A DNA stretch of 64,000 nucleotides from Candidula unifasciata (GCA_905116865.2 CAJHNH020007679.1:32501-96500), one strand, 5' to 3'. Positions 51,810 through 60,440 are shown, numbered from the stretch's first letter. Notes: generated by a model from the sequence alone, not told the origin. Made by a program: numbers and translations.

Positions 51810-54592
51810 AAGGGGTGGCCGGGGGTCCTGCCCTTATGATGCTCTTGTGGGTTCCAGTGTAAATAGTTAATAGTTATACTGTCCTGAGGTTTTCTCGACA
51901 GGTATCCTTCCCAATACAGGCCTCTTTTCTTCACCCCTCTTCAATAGAATTTTATAAATTCTCTTCCGAAGCTGCACATTATTCTTTTACATCATTTCTG
52001 TGCAGACACCAGATAATGAGTGTGTGTGTTTTATTAGTAGAGCTAAAATAACTATCTGCTGTTAACTGAGTTAAGCTGAGCTGAGCTACGAACTGACATC
52101 ACAAAACTCAGGACATTTCCATAAGTATTCTATCCTCCTCTTCAGCAGCTAGCAAAGAATTCCAATGCTAGTGGTACCAGCAGCAGTCTGATTACATGTG
52201 CAGCTGGCCCTTCCTCTAATTGCAGAGTATCAGCTAGATCCTCTGGTCACTCCCTGCTGTACCATTCTCTCCAAAACATCATATCTGTTTGTGCCTTGGC
52301 ACTGCTCACTGTCTCCCCTAAGGATTTAATAAGATCTAGCAGCAATGATGCATCAATCTCTCACCTAATGGTGTAGCCCCAGCCAATCTGTCTGCTGTTT
52401 TTGAGAGGTCGCGATAAGTGTGCCTAAGACAAGGATCAGCCTAAGACAATGATCTGCCTAAGACAATGGTCTGCTTAAGACAATGATCTGCCTAAGGAAA
52501 GGGAGCTTATTACCACAGCTGATAATAATACAGACTTATTGCCACACTTTGAAGTGTACTGGTCTCAGCTTCACACTTTTACAGACCGACAAGCAACCAT
52601 ATCACACAGCCACTTTTACTTCTGTGGACATTTCCTACAACTCCTTTTTTAAGCTGGGTGAAAATCAGATCCCTGGCCATTAAAAAATTTATCTTGATTG
52701 AAAGGGGTTACCGTTGTTTTGTTCGCTGAAAAAGATTTTAGTAGAAATATTCAGTTCTTTATTAAAATCCTACCCCAGATGATGTCACAGGACTGTCCAA
52801 CATTTTAGAGGGTGGTAAAACTAGGTTTCCCAGATTTCTGATGCTTTTAACGACCTCAAAACATCTAGAACTGGCCCTAACCCCAACCCACCTTTGTCCC
52901 ACAACAGAGTGCAGCCTAGGTTCCACAAATGCATGCAGCCTAGGTCCCATGTCTGCATGCTGCCTATCTACCACCCCCTGAAATATTAGATTGTCCAGTG
53001 AAATGTGGATTTCCCCTGTTTGGGGTAGGATTTTAATAAAGCACCAAAATATTTATTTATATCTGTGACTATTCTTTCACAGAGCTTTCAAGTTATATTT
53101 TATGTTGATTCATTTAATGCAATTGTAGTATGACAGCAATTGCTCAAATTGTTGCTACTAATTCAGTTGGTGAGTATGATTTTCATCTCGCAACCAACAC
53201 ACTCTTGTACACAAACTGCTATCTCATACATGATCTTCTTCTTCCTTTTAGCAATCACCGGCTGTAAACTCTGGTAGAAAGTTCTGTTTGTTCATCTATT
53301 TCTGAACTTTGGTCTTGTTCCAGAGCTTGAGTTTTCCATGCACATACATTTTACAGATCTGGCTTATTTATATGCAGACTGTTGGTTCTTTGCCTGTCAT
53401 CTGATGCACACTGACTTTGAAGAAAACACCCATAATTAGATGCCTCCTACAACCTGCTTGTTAGGGGTCAGTGGGTCTATTCCCAACCCCTTACCCCACC
53501 AATGGGGTCCCAAACCCACATGGGGATTCATGCTCTTATACTGACTATCCCCCTATGACAATGACAGCCACTCTATTAATTCAATCCAGCACCACAGCAA
53601 AGTACAGAAAGGTCCTGTCAGAGAATGATATCTTATGTCACTTGCAGTATCATTATCATTATGTTGTTCTGTATGTATGTCATAAAGGGCTTACAATCTG
53701 TTTCTCCCTTCTCTTCTAATCTGCGCAATCATTTTGATACGCATACTTCACTACGCCATACAATTTGCAGCTGCATCTATTAATACTTTTTTGTGCTAAG
53801 ATGAAACAGTTTCAAGAATCCCATCCTGTAATCTTTTTCTTCTTCTTTTTTTTCTTCCTGTTCTTCTTCTTCTTCTTCTTCTTCTTCTTCTTTTTCTTCT
53901 TCTTCTTCTTTTTCCATACATATATTTTATTGTTACAAAGTGCTAAAGTTTTTCTCCTTCTTGGTGTTCACAGGTTGTAATTACAGCGGAAAGCTATGGT
54001 CGTTTCTCCACCTCCGGACTTTAGTCTTATACCAGATCCTGAGTGCTGCATGAACATCTGCTTTACAGGTCTGCCTTATTTGTATGCAGACTTGTGGTTC
54101 CTTACTTCTCAGGCATATGTACTTTGACTTCAAGGATGTCCCCAATTAATTGACTCATACGACATGGTTGTTGGGGAGGCAGTGGGTCTACTCCCCAATT
54201 AATTGACTCCTACGACATGGTTATTGGGGAGGCAGTGGGTCTATTCATGTGTTTTCCCCCCGGAACCCACTCGTGGAGCTAAAGGTTTTGATTTCAGTCT
54301 CAACATTTTATGCTTTGCTTATAGGCCATAGTCAAACATAGATATAACTGAACATAATATAAACTGAATGATTTACCTTTGTTACAATCTTGTCTTCCTC
54401 AACTGCCATTTTGAGCAGTTGTCTTATTTCTGGACACATCCTTGAATTTGTCTGAACACAATTTCTCTCATAGGTCCTCAATAACTTTCTTGTCTCTGTA
54501 TCTTCTCCATCTCCTTGTGCTTTCTTGCCTTTTCCTTTCCCTGTTCCTGTCTTCTTGCCTTTGGTTTTTCCTTTCCTCGTCCCTTGTGGCAT
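35681..54592 (-). CDS. LRR protein, eight exons on the minus strand (unrecognised family)
   Basis: Exons in transcription order are 54596-54377 (ATG at 54592), 51608-51456, 48598-48456, 44135-43987, 42247-42140, 40780-40633, 38254-38148 and a tentative last exon 35799-35681. All borders are AG/GT and the phases join into 380 codons plus TGA. The N-terminus is a Lys/Gly-rich tail ([18 protein letters not shown]). An [13 protein letters not shown] segment and RNI-type LRR pieces follow ([46 protein letters not shown]), broken by a Glu/Lys coiled region and a Lys-rich insert. LRR proteins with such basic linkers are common in cilia and flagella, but I do not recognise the family. The jump from LDYNE to ELYLDGN looks too short, so one LRR exon whose length is a multiple of three is probably missing between 48456 and 44135. 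A LINE occupies that intron. Confidence 0.65.
36090..36412 (+). mobile_element. Repeat R3 with 92-codon ORF
   Basis: The frame [20 protein letters not shown] through [13 protein letters not shown] is nearly identical to the 26262 copy. It lacks the first 15 codons. Confidence 0.75.
36815..37760 (-). mobile_element. R2 LINE, internally deleted copy with its 5' end
   Basis: From right to left it has a 5' structured region (37600-37757), an endonuclease start ([20 protein letters not shown], 37295-37480), then a jump to the RT C-terminus ([31 protein letters not shown]) and the AAG tail near 36825. This copy shows that the 5' region and the R2 tail belong to one LINE. Confidence 0.7.
37911..38113. 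repeat. GAT/GGTGAT trinucleotide tract
   Basis: About 200 bp of imperfect ATG/GAT repeats next to exon 7 of the minus-strand LRR gene. The long open frames here (poly-Met, poly-His, poly-Ser) are artefacts of the repeat. Confidence 0.95.
38148..38254 (-). CDS. Minus-strand LRR gene, exon 7 (LRR)
   Basis: The acceptor ATTTATAG precedes 38254 and the donor GTAAGT starts at 38147. It encodes [20 protein letters not shown] then [15 protein letters not shown], a clear LRR. A GAT-repeat tract begins about 35 bp past the donor. Confidence 0.75.
38430..38575. mobile_element. TTAA-flanked MITE, copy 2
   Basis: It has TTAA at both ends, the same 146 bp length, and TTCTTTGAGTCCC / GGGACTCAAAGAG ends. 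Confidence 0.75.
38690..38870 (+). mobile_element. LINE tail R12, plus fragment
   Basis: GAACTAGAGAGCGATGTTAA and TCCACGGGGGGTTAGAAAGG match the reversed sequence at 57190-57330. It ends AAGAAGAAG. Confidence 0.6.
38880..40320. other. AT-rich intron without recognised genes
   Basis: No coding exon or clear repeat family was recognised over about 1.4 kb. Confidence 0.4.
40325..40555 (-). mobile_element. tRNA-derived SINE R5, best-preserved head
   Basis: In reverse, TGTGGCTTAGGCGTTACGAA (A-box) and GGGTTCGACTCC (B-box) are followed by the shared body TTTGCCATTGCTTTTTGGAG (plus-strand view). Confidence 0.75.
40633..40780 (-). CDS. Minus-strand LRR gene, exon 6 (Lys-rich linker plus LRR)
   Basis: The acceptor CTTATAAG precedes 40780 and the donor GTAAGT follows 40633. 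It encodes a Lys run, [20 protein letters not shown] and [20 protein letters not shown]. The LRR phrase [11 protein letters not shown] shows that the repeat array resumes after the linker. Confidence 0.72.
40870..41075 (-). mobile_element. tRNA-derived SINE R7
   Basis: It is the same element as at 25985, with a mutated B-box (GGATTTGAAC in plus view). Confidence 0.7.
41172..41485 (+). mobile_element. Repeat R3, diverged
   Basis: A TGA near 41253 interrupts the N-terminal half. The rest reads [18 protein letters not shown] at the same stop. Confidence 0.7.
41790..41945. repeat. CA-rich microsatellite
   Basis: Imperfect CA repeats. The Thr/His-rich frames over it are artefacts. Confidence 0.9.
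41955..42035 (-). mobile_element. SINE R6 head
   Basis: The reverse strand reads GGGAGCCTCCATGGTGGAGT, the R6 head. Confidence 0.5.
42140..42247 (-). CDS. Minus-strand LRR gene, exon 5 (polar linker)
   Basis: The phase fits on both sides. It encodes a low-complexity linker with [20 protein letters not shown] followed by IKKKK. The donor GTTAAT is weak, so the right end of this exon could shift. Confidence 0.55.
42395..43195 (+). pseudogene. Decayed LINE ribonuclease H and tail
   Basis: Broken frames read [19 protein letters not shown], then [20 protein letters not shown] and [17 protein letters not shown]. The YTDGS and H..GNE.AD motifs mark RNase H of an I/Jockey-type LINE. Several frameshifts are present. 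Confidence 0.7.
43700..43945 (-). mobile_element. SINE R4, minus copy with head
   Basis: CACTCGATGGGTTATGTGGT, CCACCTTTACTTTCCAGGAC and, at the right, the reversed head GATCTGCAGACAAGCATCTA. Confidence 0.7.
43987..44135 (-). CDS. Minus-strand LRR gene, exon 4 (LRR plus coiled coil)
   Basis: The acceptor TTACCCTACAG precedes 44135 and the donor GTATTC follows 43987. It encodes [20 protein letters not shown] and then an [20 protein letters not shown] helix that should form a coiled coil. The entry phase fits exon 3. Confidence 0.78.
44328..44590. mobile_element. MITE R8, copy 2
   Basis: Its ends TATCCTACCCCAGATGACGT and GGGGTAGGATATTA are inverted repeats. A palindromic TGACGTCA lies next to the left end. 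Confidence 0.7.
44780..45105 (-). mobile_element. LINE tail, minus
   Basis: GATATGCCGTGATGTCATGC, CAGTGACTCCTTCAGTCCAT and TTGTTTCTCAATAAATTTGA resemble the stretch at 55420-55600. Confidence 0.45.
45530..45660. mobile_element. MITE R8, partial copy
   Basis: CTGGCCCTAACCTCAACCC and CACGAGAGAGTGCATTCC match the middle of R8. Confidence 0.5.
45780..45915 (+). mobile_element. Repeat R3, 3' part
   Basis: GCAACTCTTCCTGGCTGCTG, GGATGGAGTGCTTATGAGAT and the TTCTTGAAACTCAAG tail belong to R3. Confidence 0.55.
46250..47875 (+). mobile_element. I/Jockey-type LINE, 3' half with ribonuclease H
   Basis: 46494-46784 reads [20 protein letters not shown] (end of RT). 46891-47619 is an open 242-codon RNase H with [36 protein letters not shown] and [17 protein letters not shown], so the D-E-D-D/H set is intact. 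Past a frameshift a [19 protein letters not shown] knuckle follows. It ends in AAC repeats (47858-47873). It lies in an intron of the minus-strand LRR gene. Confidence 0.85.
48115..48395 (+). mobile_element. Repeat R1, plus copy
   Basis: TTCACCAGCTGTAAATCCTG to GGAACCCACATGGAGG, full R1 order. Confidence 0.75.
48456..48598 (-). CDS. Minus-strand LRR gene, exon 3
   Basis: The reverse-strand acceptor TTTTCAATAG precedes 48598 and the donor GTAAGA follows 48456. It encodes [20 protein letters not shown] and then [15 protein letters not shown], the first clear LRR half. It ends in phase 2. Confidence 0.75.
49100..49530 (+). mobile_element. SINE R6 with B-box
   Basis: The head includes GAGGTTCCGGGTTCAATCCC. 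The body matches 26880-27190 (ACTGGTCTCTGGGTAAAGAG, ATCTACCCAAAGTATTTCAG) and it ends with CAAACCTCAAACCTCAAACT. Confidence 0.75.
49690..49790 (+). mobile_element. SINE head fragment followed by poly-C
   Basis: GGCGTTGCTATGGCAATGTC, then CATAGGTTTGAACC and a run of C. Confidence 0.45.
50829..50970. mobile_element. TTAA-flanked MITE, diverged copy 3
   Basis: The left end TTAACTCTTTCAGTCCC is clear. The right end (CTAGGACTAAAAGACAAAGA) is damaged by an insertion and TTAA is lost. Confidence 0.6.
51195..51290 (-). mobile_element. Repeat R1 fragment, minus
   Basis: AAGACTAAAGTCCAGAAGTG, GAGCTTACAGCTAGTGAATG. Confidence 0.6.
51456..51608 (-). CDS. Minus-strand LRR gene, exon 2
   Basis: The acceptor ACATTGCAG lies before 51608 and the donor GTGAGT follows 51456. 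It has 51 codons in phase 0, running [20 protein letters not shown] then [21 protein letters not shown]. Confidence 0.75.
51655..52015 (-). mobile_element. LINE tail R12 with GT microsatellite
   Basis: GTTCCAGTGTAAATAGTTAA, CTGAGGTTTTCTCGACAGGT and TTCTTCACCCCTCTTC match 57405-57800. A GT repeat sits at 51777-51808. Confidence 0.65.
52075..52405 (-). mobile_element. Repeat R3, minus copy, nearly full
   Basis: GACATCACAAAACTCAGGAC, TCCTCTTCAGCAGCTAGCAA and AATGGTGTAGCCCCAGCCAA are reversed R3. Confidence 0.65.
52545..52685 (-). mobile_element. SINE R4 fragment
   Basis: CATATCACACAGCCACTTTT and TTTTTAAGCTGGGTGAAAAT resemble the reversed R4 body. Confidence 0.4.
52757..53041. mobile_element. 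MITE R8, best-preserved copy with 20 bp inverted repeats
   Basis: The left end CTTTATTAAAATCCTACCCC is perfectly complementary to the right end GGGGTAGGATTTTAATAAAG. It is 285 bp with no ORF, and related copies are at 840, 44328 and 45530. Confidence 0.8.
53230..53530 (+). mobile_element. Repeat R1, plus copy
   Basis: CACCGGCTGTAAACTCTGGT to ACCCACATGGGG, full R1 order. Confidence 0.75.
53838..53914. repeat. CTT microsatellite
   Basis: Imperfect TTC/CTT repeats just upstream of another R1 copy. Confidence 0.9.
53950..54280 (+). mobile_element. Repeat R1, plus copy with internal tandem duplication
   Basis: R1 order throughout. The 51 bp segment around CCCCAATTAATTGACTC..CGACATGGTT is present twice (about 54143-54193 and 54194-54244). 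Confidence 0.75.
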
Positions 54593-54596
54593 AATT
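54377..54596 (-). CDS. Minus-strand LRR gene, first coding exon
   Basis: The reverse strand shows a T-rich acceptor ending TTTCAG just before 54596, then AATT and ATG at 54592. A 5' non-coding exon must therefore lie further right. The donor GTAAAT follows 54377. The 72 codons begin [20 protein letters not shown] and end in [18 protein letters not shown]. Confidence 0.75.
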
Positions 54597-55079
54597 CTGA
54601 AACAAAAAAAACACATTTCTTCTTTTTCTGTTATATTTATCTACTCTGTGCCAATAGGTGTCACAGTTTGACTCTTTCGGTTCCAAGGAGCTCATCATAC
54701 ATTAATTAGTTACACTATTTTTGGTACACATTTCTTTACTTTACTTTACCTATTCTATTCTTCTTTCACATTAACCCCTTATTGTAATGTTGTTATTTAA
54801 ACAACTCCCCCCCTCCTCCCCTCCCCACAAAACTGTATTTTTCAGCTCTCTGAGAATAAACACTGTTACTACAGAATACACAAATGTTAGCACAGACATT
54901 GCTGAATTCAACACTATCATCACCATCATCATCAGGTAGCAGGTTCTTTGCAGACGTCACTCTCATCACGAAACTCTCGTCAGCTCTCCCACATTGTGTA
55001 CTTTCATATTCAAGGATTCACTTTTTTCCTGTGCCCATCTTCATGTTCCTTGACCCCTGTCCCTCCTTTCTGGTACCAT

Positions 55080-55420
55080 GCCTTCTGCTATTATTTTTCC
55101 AATCTGCCATGACGCTTGATATGACAAATATATTTCAGCTTCTGAGACAAGATGCTGTTTATTAGCCAATCTTCCTTGATGTTCAAATCTTTTACAATGT
55201 TGGTGTTTCTTCTCTTCTTTATCTATGGTATTCTGAGAATCTTTCCATAGCATTTCAGCTCAAATGCGCCTTTTTTCTTTCTTTAGGACTGGGCGATCGT
55301 CCACAACTCACATCCATATGTTGCTACAGGGAAGATGCGTGCTCACAAAATTTTAATTTTTATTTCCTTGTTGGCACTTAACCATAGACTTGTAATGCTG
55401 TTTAATCTTTGCTGTGATCT
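55080..55420 (-). mobile_element. LINE RT fragment, minus
   Basis: ATCCATATGTTGCTACAGGG and TTCTTTGGGACT-like phrases resemble the RT C-terminal region of LINE tails. Stops are frequent. Confidence 0.35.
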
Positions 55421-55599
55421 AGTGCAATATTAAGCTGTCAGTGACTCCTTCAGTCCATTTGCTTGCAGTCACCCTTCTTGGACTGCCAGTTTTGTGTTCA
55501 GTCCATGTGCCTCTTGGTATGCTCTGTGTCACCCTCTGCCTCTTTGTATGTTGTGATGTTGTGCAGTATTAGGCTGTCAGTGACCCCTCAAATAGTTGG

Positions 55600-56800
55600 A
55601 TTATCTAAATCTTCATTGTACATTTTCTATCTTAATCACATCCCAAAAATTGTAAACAAATCAATATGGAAAACAATAATACAAATTGCATAACTGTCCT
55701 AAATAAAACAAATAATTAAACAATATAAAAAAATCACAAATATATCCTCTGTGAACCTAATGAACACTTTTTACCCCAATTATAATCATGAGGATTGAAC
55801 AGGAGATTTTTGTGAAAATTACTATAAATTGTTCATTTCATCTTCTCTGTCACCCTCTGTCTCTTAGTGTTTCCATTTGCATGCAGCGAGCTCTTGCTGC
55901 TGGCACAGTTGTTCATTTTCAGGAGGTATTTCAGTCTTTCTTTCTCAAAGAATTCCGTATTTTTTTTCGGATGTGGGGGAAAGGGGGGGGGGGGGAGGGT
56001 GGCTGTTCTAAATCATCTCATTTTACTGGCTGTCAGTTTCTCGCATGTTCTTTGATTTATATCCAAGTCTGTTACTGGACCCAAAAGTTGATGGGTAATT
56101 TGATGCCTGAAGTTATTAGCTTGTTCAATTATTGATTCTGCCCCTCTGTCTCATCTATTATTGTAAGTAAACAGTTTCTCCAGTTCTAAGTATTTAAATT
56201 CCTGCATTTATATTTGAGACAATCTGATATGTATATAATAAACAAATGTATAAAAATAGAACATATATATGTGGTTGGGGGTGGGGGAGCAGTATGTAGC
56301 ATAACTTCCTTACAAACTGGAGAAGATATTTCGTTTCCCAATCACAAAATGTTTCGAAGGTGAGGAGTTTGGGGTTGGCCTTCATGTATCTATACTCCAA
56401 GGTTCCAATGCAGCTGCTCTAATGAAAAGACTACACCCTTTGAAGAATGGAAGGAATCTTTGAATCTAAGTTCCAGATGGGTAAATAATCTAACCTTGTC
56501 AGGAAATTGGATTATATCCCCCACAACTATATTGGTAACCCAATGAGCTAATTATTACTTTAATACAGCTCGGGCCTATATGAGTGGATGAAAGTAAACA
56601 TTACCTGGTCCACTGTCTAGTCTCTAGTACTAATAAACCGAAGAGAACACTGAACAGGTGCAATGTTGCCAAAATCTGAGTTTGCTGCCTCAATTCTAAT
56701 AGTAACAGTATAATTTGGGACCGTTATTCGGAAGAGTGCATCTTTATGCTAAACAGATGTTGGTATTAAACGAGCTTTCAGTCAATCAATGCCTATTGTA
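55600..56800. other. No gene recognised
   Basis: AT-rich sequence with a G run at 55983-55996. I see no exon or known repeat. Confidence 0.4.
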
Positions 56801-56930
56801 TGTTATGGAGTCGCATCGACAGCTTTTATTTTCATCGCCATGTTGCTGATCGCGTTGTCGTGGTGATGAGTATTGATGACGTATACACACCTAAATCCAC
56901 AATTGTTGTGTCAGTAATGAATGCAAAGAC
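56800..56930. promoter_or_regulatory. CpG-containing patch, possible promoter of the minus-strand LRR gene
   Basis: In otherwise CpG-poor DNA this patch has about ten CpGs and a TGACGTA site. On the minus strand it includes an AACATGGCG context. The minus-strand LRR gene needs a 5' exon somewhere upstream of 54596. No donor could be matched, so this is only a candidate. Confidence 0.2.
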
Positions 56931-57185
56931 GCCGCCTCCGTGTAGCGGCTAGAAGTTCGTTTCAAGATCGGATGGTTGTGGGTTTAGGTCATGACTGAGT
57001 CGGACATTTTTCAAAAATGGCATTTGCTCATAGGTCCACCTAGCCTTAAATGGGTACCAGGTAAAGTCTTGGGAAGTAAATGAGTCCAGTGTGATGCTGA
57101 CCACATCACCCACCAAGTGTCAATAGTCTAGAAAATATTGGTCAAGTCCTGTATGTTCCAATACTAAAGGTGTTGGAATGGGTAC
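56930..57185 (+). mobile_element. SINE R4, plus copy
   Basis: The head GTGTAGCGGCTAGAAGTTCG and GTGGGTTTAGGTC are followed by GGTACCAGGTAAAGTCTTGG and GATGCTGACCACATCACCCA. Confidence 0.75.
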
Positions 57186-58060
57186 TTTCTTCTTCTCCTT
57201 ATTCTTCTTCTGCCTTTCTAACCCCCAATGGAGCATAGAGCCTCATTTAGTTCACACCAAGTCATTCTATCCTTAGCTATCGCATGCAACTCTCCCCATG
57301 TCCTCCACATCTTTTTAAATTCACTTTCTAGCTCCCTTCTCCATATGTGTGGATATATATAGTGGGTGTGTGTGTGTTTGTCTTCCTTTTTTCTATGCAT
57401 CAGTGGGTTCCAGTGCAAAGACATTCTAGTTAGCGCAGTCGATAGCAGGCTCGCTTTCAAATTCAGCTGCGACTCTCTTCAGTCCACGGTCGGTGTTCGA
57501 AACCTGGCGGTTCCCGGGGTTCACCCAGCCTCTAGGTACTGGGTACCAGAGTTAACACTCTGGGGTAAATAGAGAAACGTCTTTGTAGCTACAGAGTTAC
57601 TTGCGAACGGCGACACAGGCGGACAATTCTTATCAGCGGTCCGTACTGGTGGCAGAGCACTTACGGTTTATACCGTGTGCAATGACGTTGGTTCACATCT
57701 CCCGACTTTACTTTAGTTATATTGTTCTCAGGTTTTCTCAACGTGTGTCCTACCCAATACCAGTGTCTTTTCTTCACCTCTTGGTCCACTATAACTTGGG
57801 CTCTTTTCCAAAGCTCTACAATTTATTTGAAGCTCCACCCTGGCTTTTGCCGGGGGCCGCAATATAGGCAGGCCATAAATATGGCCAAATGTCTGAACGC
57901 GGTTTCTGGGACCTCTCCACGGCGATCCTCATCCGCATGGTGGTACCTTGTGTCATTGGGTGTTTATCGCTTGTGTGATGTCCTAGTGGGGTAGAAAGTC
58001 AGTCAAAGCTCTACAATAATGTTTCTAGTATAGCATTTAATTTCCTCTATTCTGCACAGG
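57180..58060 (-). mobile_element. LINE tail R12, split by a SINE
   Basis: 57180-57427 and 57716-58060 are consecutive R12 sequence compared with 51655-52015. The break is at about TAGTTA. Confidence 0.65.
57428..57715 (+). mobile_element. SINE inserted in R12
   Basis: Head GCGCAGTCGATAGCAGGCTC, GTGTTCGAAACC, body TACCAGAGTTAACACTCTGG, end GCAATGACGTTGGTTCACAT. The flanks share a tagtta-type duplication. Confidence 0.6.
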
Positions 58061-58700
58061 CACCAACTAATGAATGTGAGTAGTTTATTAATAATTGTCT
58101 TGGTTGTTATCCATGTTTTCACTCCATACAACGGTACTGATTTGACATTACAATTAAAACATGTTAAGTTTAGTATTAGTTTTAATTTCGTTTGACCTCT
58201 AGAGATTTCCTCTGCAATGAAAGCTCCTCTTGCCTTTTGTATTCGGGTTTTAATATCTCTATAAGTTTCTCTATCTTTATCTAAATTACTGTCCCAATAG
58301 GTGTACGACTCCATATCTTAGAGTGGGATATCACTAAGAGAAACAATATTACTATTTGCCTGATTTGCACTCATTATTTTGTCTTTCTTTTATGGATTTT
58401 TAGACCTAGCTGTTAATCTCTCTTCAAGTATATTTAATTTATTTTGCATCTGATTCCGTAAGACAGAAGAGAAAAATCATTACTGAATTCTATTCTTGGT
58501 GTTAGTAGTTGCTGTCATAATTCAGTCTTTAGCCAGTAAAAATAGGAGAGTCCACAAAAGACATCCCTGGCGCAAGCCTGTTTTTATTTCAAATGTATCT
58601 ATTAGCTTACCTTCATGAAAAACTCGACATTTCAAATCTTTATATGCTACTTTTACTATGTTAATATTTTCCTGAGAGATTCTGGTTCGTACGACAAGGA
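58003..58700 (-). pseudogene. LINE RT fragment, minus
   Basis: 58522-58728 reads NIVKVAYKDLKCRVFHEGKL and EIKTGLRQGCLL. 58003-58314 reads DKDRETYRDIKTRIQKARGA, LYGVKTW and FISWCLCRI. It lies head to head with the next LINE. Confidence 0.7.
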
Positions 58701-59577
58701 TGTGTACTGTCACCTGATTTGTTTTCAATATACAGTGAATATATAATAGCTATAATTGGTATACCCGGAATTGTGGTTGGTGGGCACAATATAAATAATT
58801 TACGTTATGCTGATGACACAGTCGTGATAGCAACAAGTCAGAAAAAACTACAGGAAATGATAGACATTGTGGTGTTAGAAAGTGGAAGAATGGGCCTCAG
58901 TTTGAATAATGGGAAGACAGAAGTAATGGTGGTATTAAAGAAACGAATTATTCCTAAGTGTGTAATAAAAGTTGATGGTGTTATTTTAGGACAAGTACAG
59001 AAATTTAAGTATCTGGGCACATGGATAACATCAGATGGAAGATGCATAACTGAAAAAAGAAACAGAATTGGACAGGCAAAAACTGCATTTTATAAAATGA
59101 AAAACATCTTGTGCAAAATATCCTTCTCATTGAGAGTTAGAAAAAGAATTCTTGCTTGCTACATACATCCAGTTTTAACATATGGCTGTGAATCCAGACA
59201 ATCGGTAGGCAGGCCAAACAATTTCCAGAGGCCTCGGAGATGTGGTTTTACAGAAGAATGCTTAGAATACCTTGGAGAGCCAAAAAGAGCAACCTAGAGG
59301 TTTTGAAAGAGGCGGGAGCCCGAAGACAACTTATCACAGACATCAGAAGGAGACTGTCATCATTTTTCGGCCATGTTATGAGAAGAGGGAAAATAGAACA
59401 TGTTGTGATCACTGGAAAGATATGTGGAAGGAGAGATAGAGGAAGACAACGAGAGAAAATGCTTGACAGTCTTGTTGCATGGCATGGAGGTGTGTCGGCA
59501 CACGAACTGATACATGCTGCAGGAGATCGCAGATTATGGAGAGGCATGATCGCCCAAGCCAGTCGGCAAGGCACCTG
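58689..59577 (+). pseudogene. 5'-truncated LINE with intact YADD
   Basis: It starts at VRQGCVLSPDLFSIYSEYII and has NNLRYADDTVVIATSQKKLQ, FKYLGTWITSDG and VLTYGCES. A frameshift near 59235 moves the tail (FYRRMLRIPWRAKKSNLEVL, FFGHVMRRGKIEHVVITGKI) to the next frame, ending at TGA 59576-59578. Confidence 0.85.
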
Positions 59578-59579
59578 AT

Positions 59580-60060
59580 GATGTTAAGAGATTCTGTAGT
59601 GCTTCATTAATTTCCAGAGAGATTCCCTGTGGATGCTGTCAAAAGCGTTTTCATAATAAATGAATCCAATGTAAAGTGGTGAATTCAATTCAAATCGTTG
59701 CTTTGTTAATTGACTATTACTATTTTAGGAAATGAGCACCCATATCTTAAACCCCCACGAGCACCTGTGCACCCTACATCTGGTGCTGTATTTAACCTCG
59801 CGCATTCCTTGCTCACTGCGGTAGCGCATTTAATTGTTTTCTTTGCTTACGTACTTTTCGATTGTGAGAAAGATCACAGGTAAGAATGGGCAATTATTTT
59901 TTTGTAATTATTTTAACATTAATTCATAATCGGGTACCTAGCTAACTGGCATTGGCGCTTATGCTACTTCGTATCTTTAGTAGTCTATTACTTTGTTTTT
60001 CCAATGTTTTGTAGATAGCAATTTATTTTGTTTTCTTTGTTTTTATTTTTATTCTTTTAT
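59580..60060. other. No gene recognised
   Basis: 59750-59890 is CpG-richer than average but carries no clear exon. Confidence 0.35.
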
Positions 60061-60066
60061 TTTATC

Positions 60067-60070
<4 letters not shown>

Positions 60071-60150
<80 letters not shown>

Positions 60151-60170
60151 CCCCCCCTCTCTCTCTCACC
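60071..60170. repeat. CT microsatellite
   Basis: About 75 bp of pure CT repeats, then C runs and CT/CA repeats. The poly-Leu/Ser frame here is an artefact. Confidence 0.95.
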
Positions 60171-60194
60171 CACATCCACACACACATTGCACAC

Positions 60195-60300
60195 GCACGC
60201 ACTAATATAAAGTTATCATCCACCCTTTATGCCTTTAAAAGTCATACAGAGCTCGCAATCTATTCTTCCATTCTCTTATATCCTATGCAGTTCTTTCAAT
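60195..60300 (-). mobile_element. LINE tail fragment
   Basis: TTATGCCTTTAAAAGTCATA and CTATTCTTCCATTCTCTTAT match 10035-10120 and 63660-63760. Confidence 0.5.
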
Positions 60301-60324
60301 ATCATGGAAAGATATAAACCCGAA

Positions 60325-60440
60325 CCAAAAGTATATTAGCAAGCTTCACAATATAACAAATACAAACAAAACGTGAACGTTGCGGCTATTAAGCATTTAT
60401 CAGCACACACAAAATAAAAAAATACTACATAGATACAAAA
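60325..60440 (-). ncRNA. Penelope-type repeat with degenerate hammerhead core, copy 3
   Basis: In reverse it reads CTGATAAATGCTTAATAGCC then GCAACGTTCACG. It aligns over about 110 bp with 34195-34325. Confidence 0.5.

Noticed and set aside
54332..54698. Two overlapping minus-strand ORFs near 54.5 kb as separate genes
   Set aside because: One frame (MPQGTRKGK...) has splice sites and joins exon 2; the other is its shadow.
56810..56900. ATGGCG on the minus strand as the start of the LRR gene
   Set aside because: The frame closes after about 12 codons and no donor follows, so I kept it only as a possible promoter patch.
60028..60210. Poly-Leu/Ser frame resembling a membrane protein
   Set aside because: It is the CT microsatellite read in frame.
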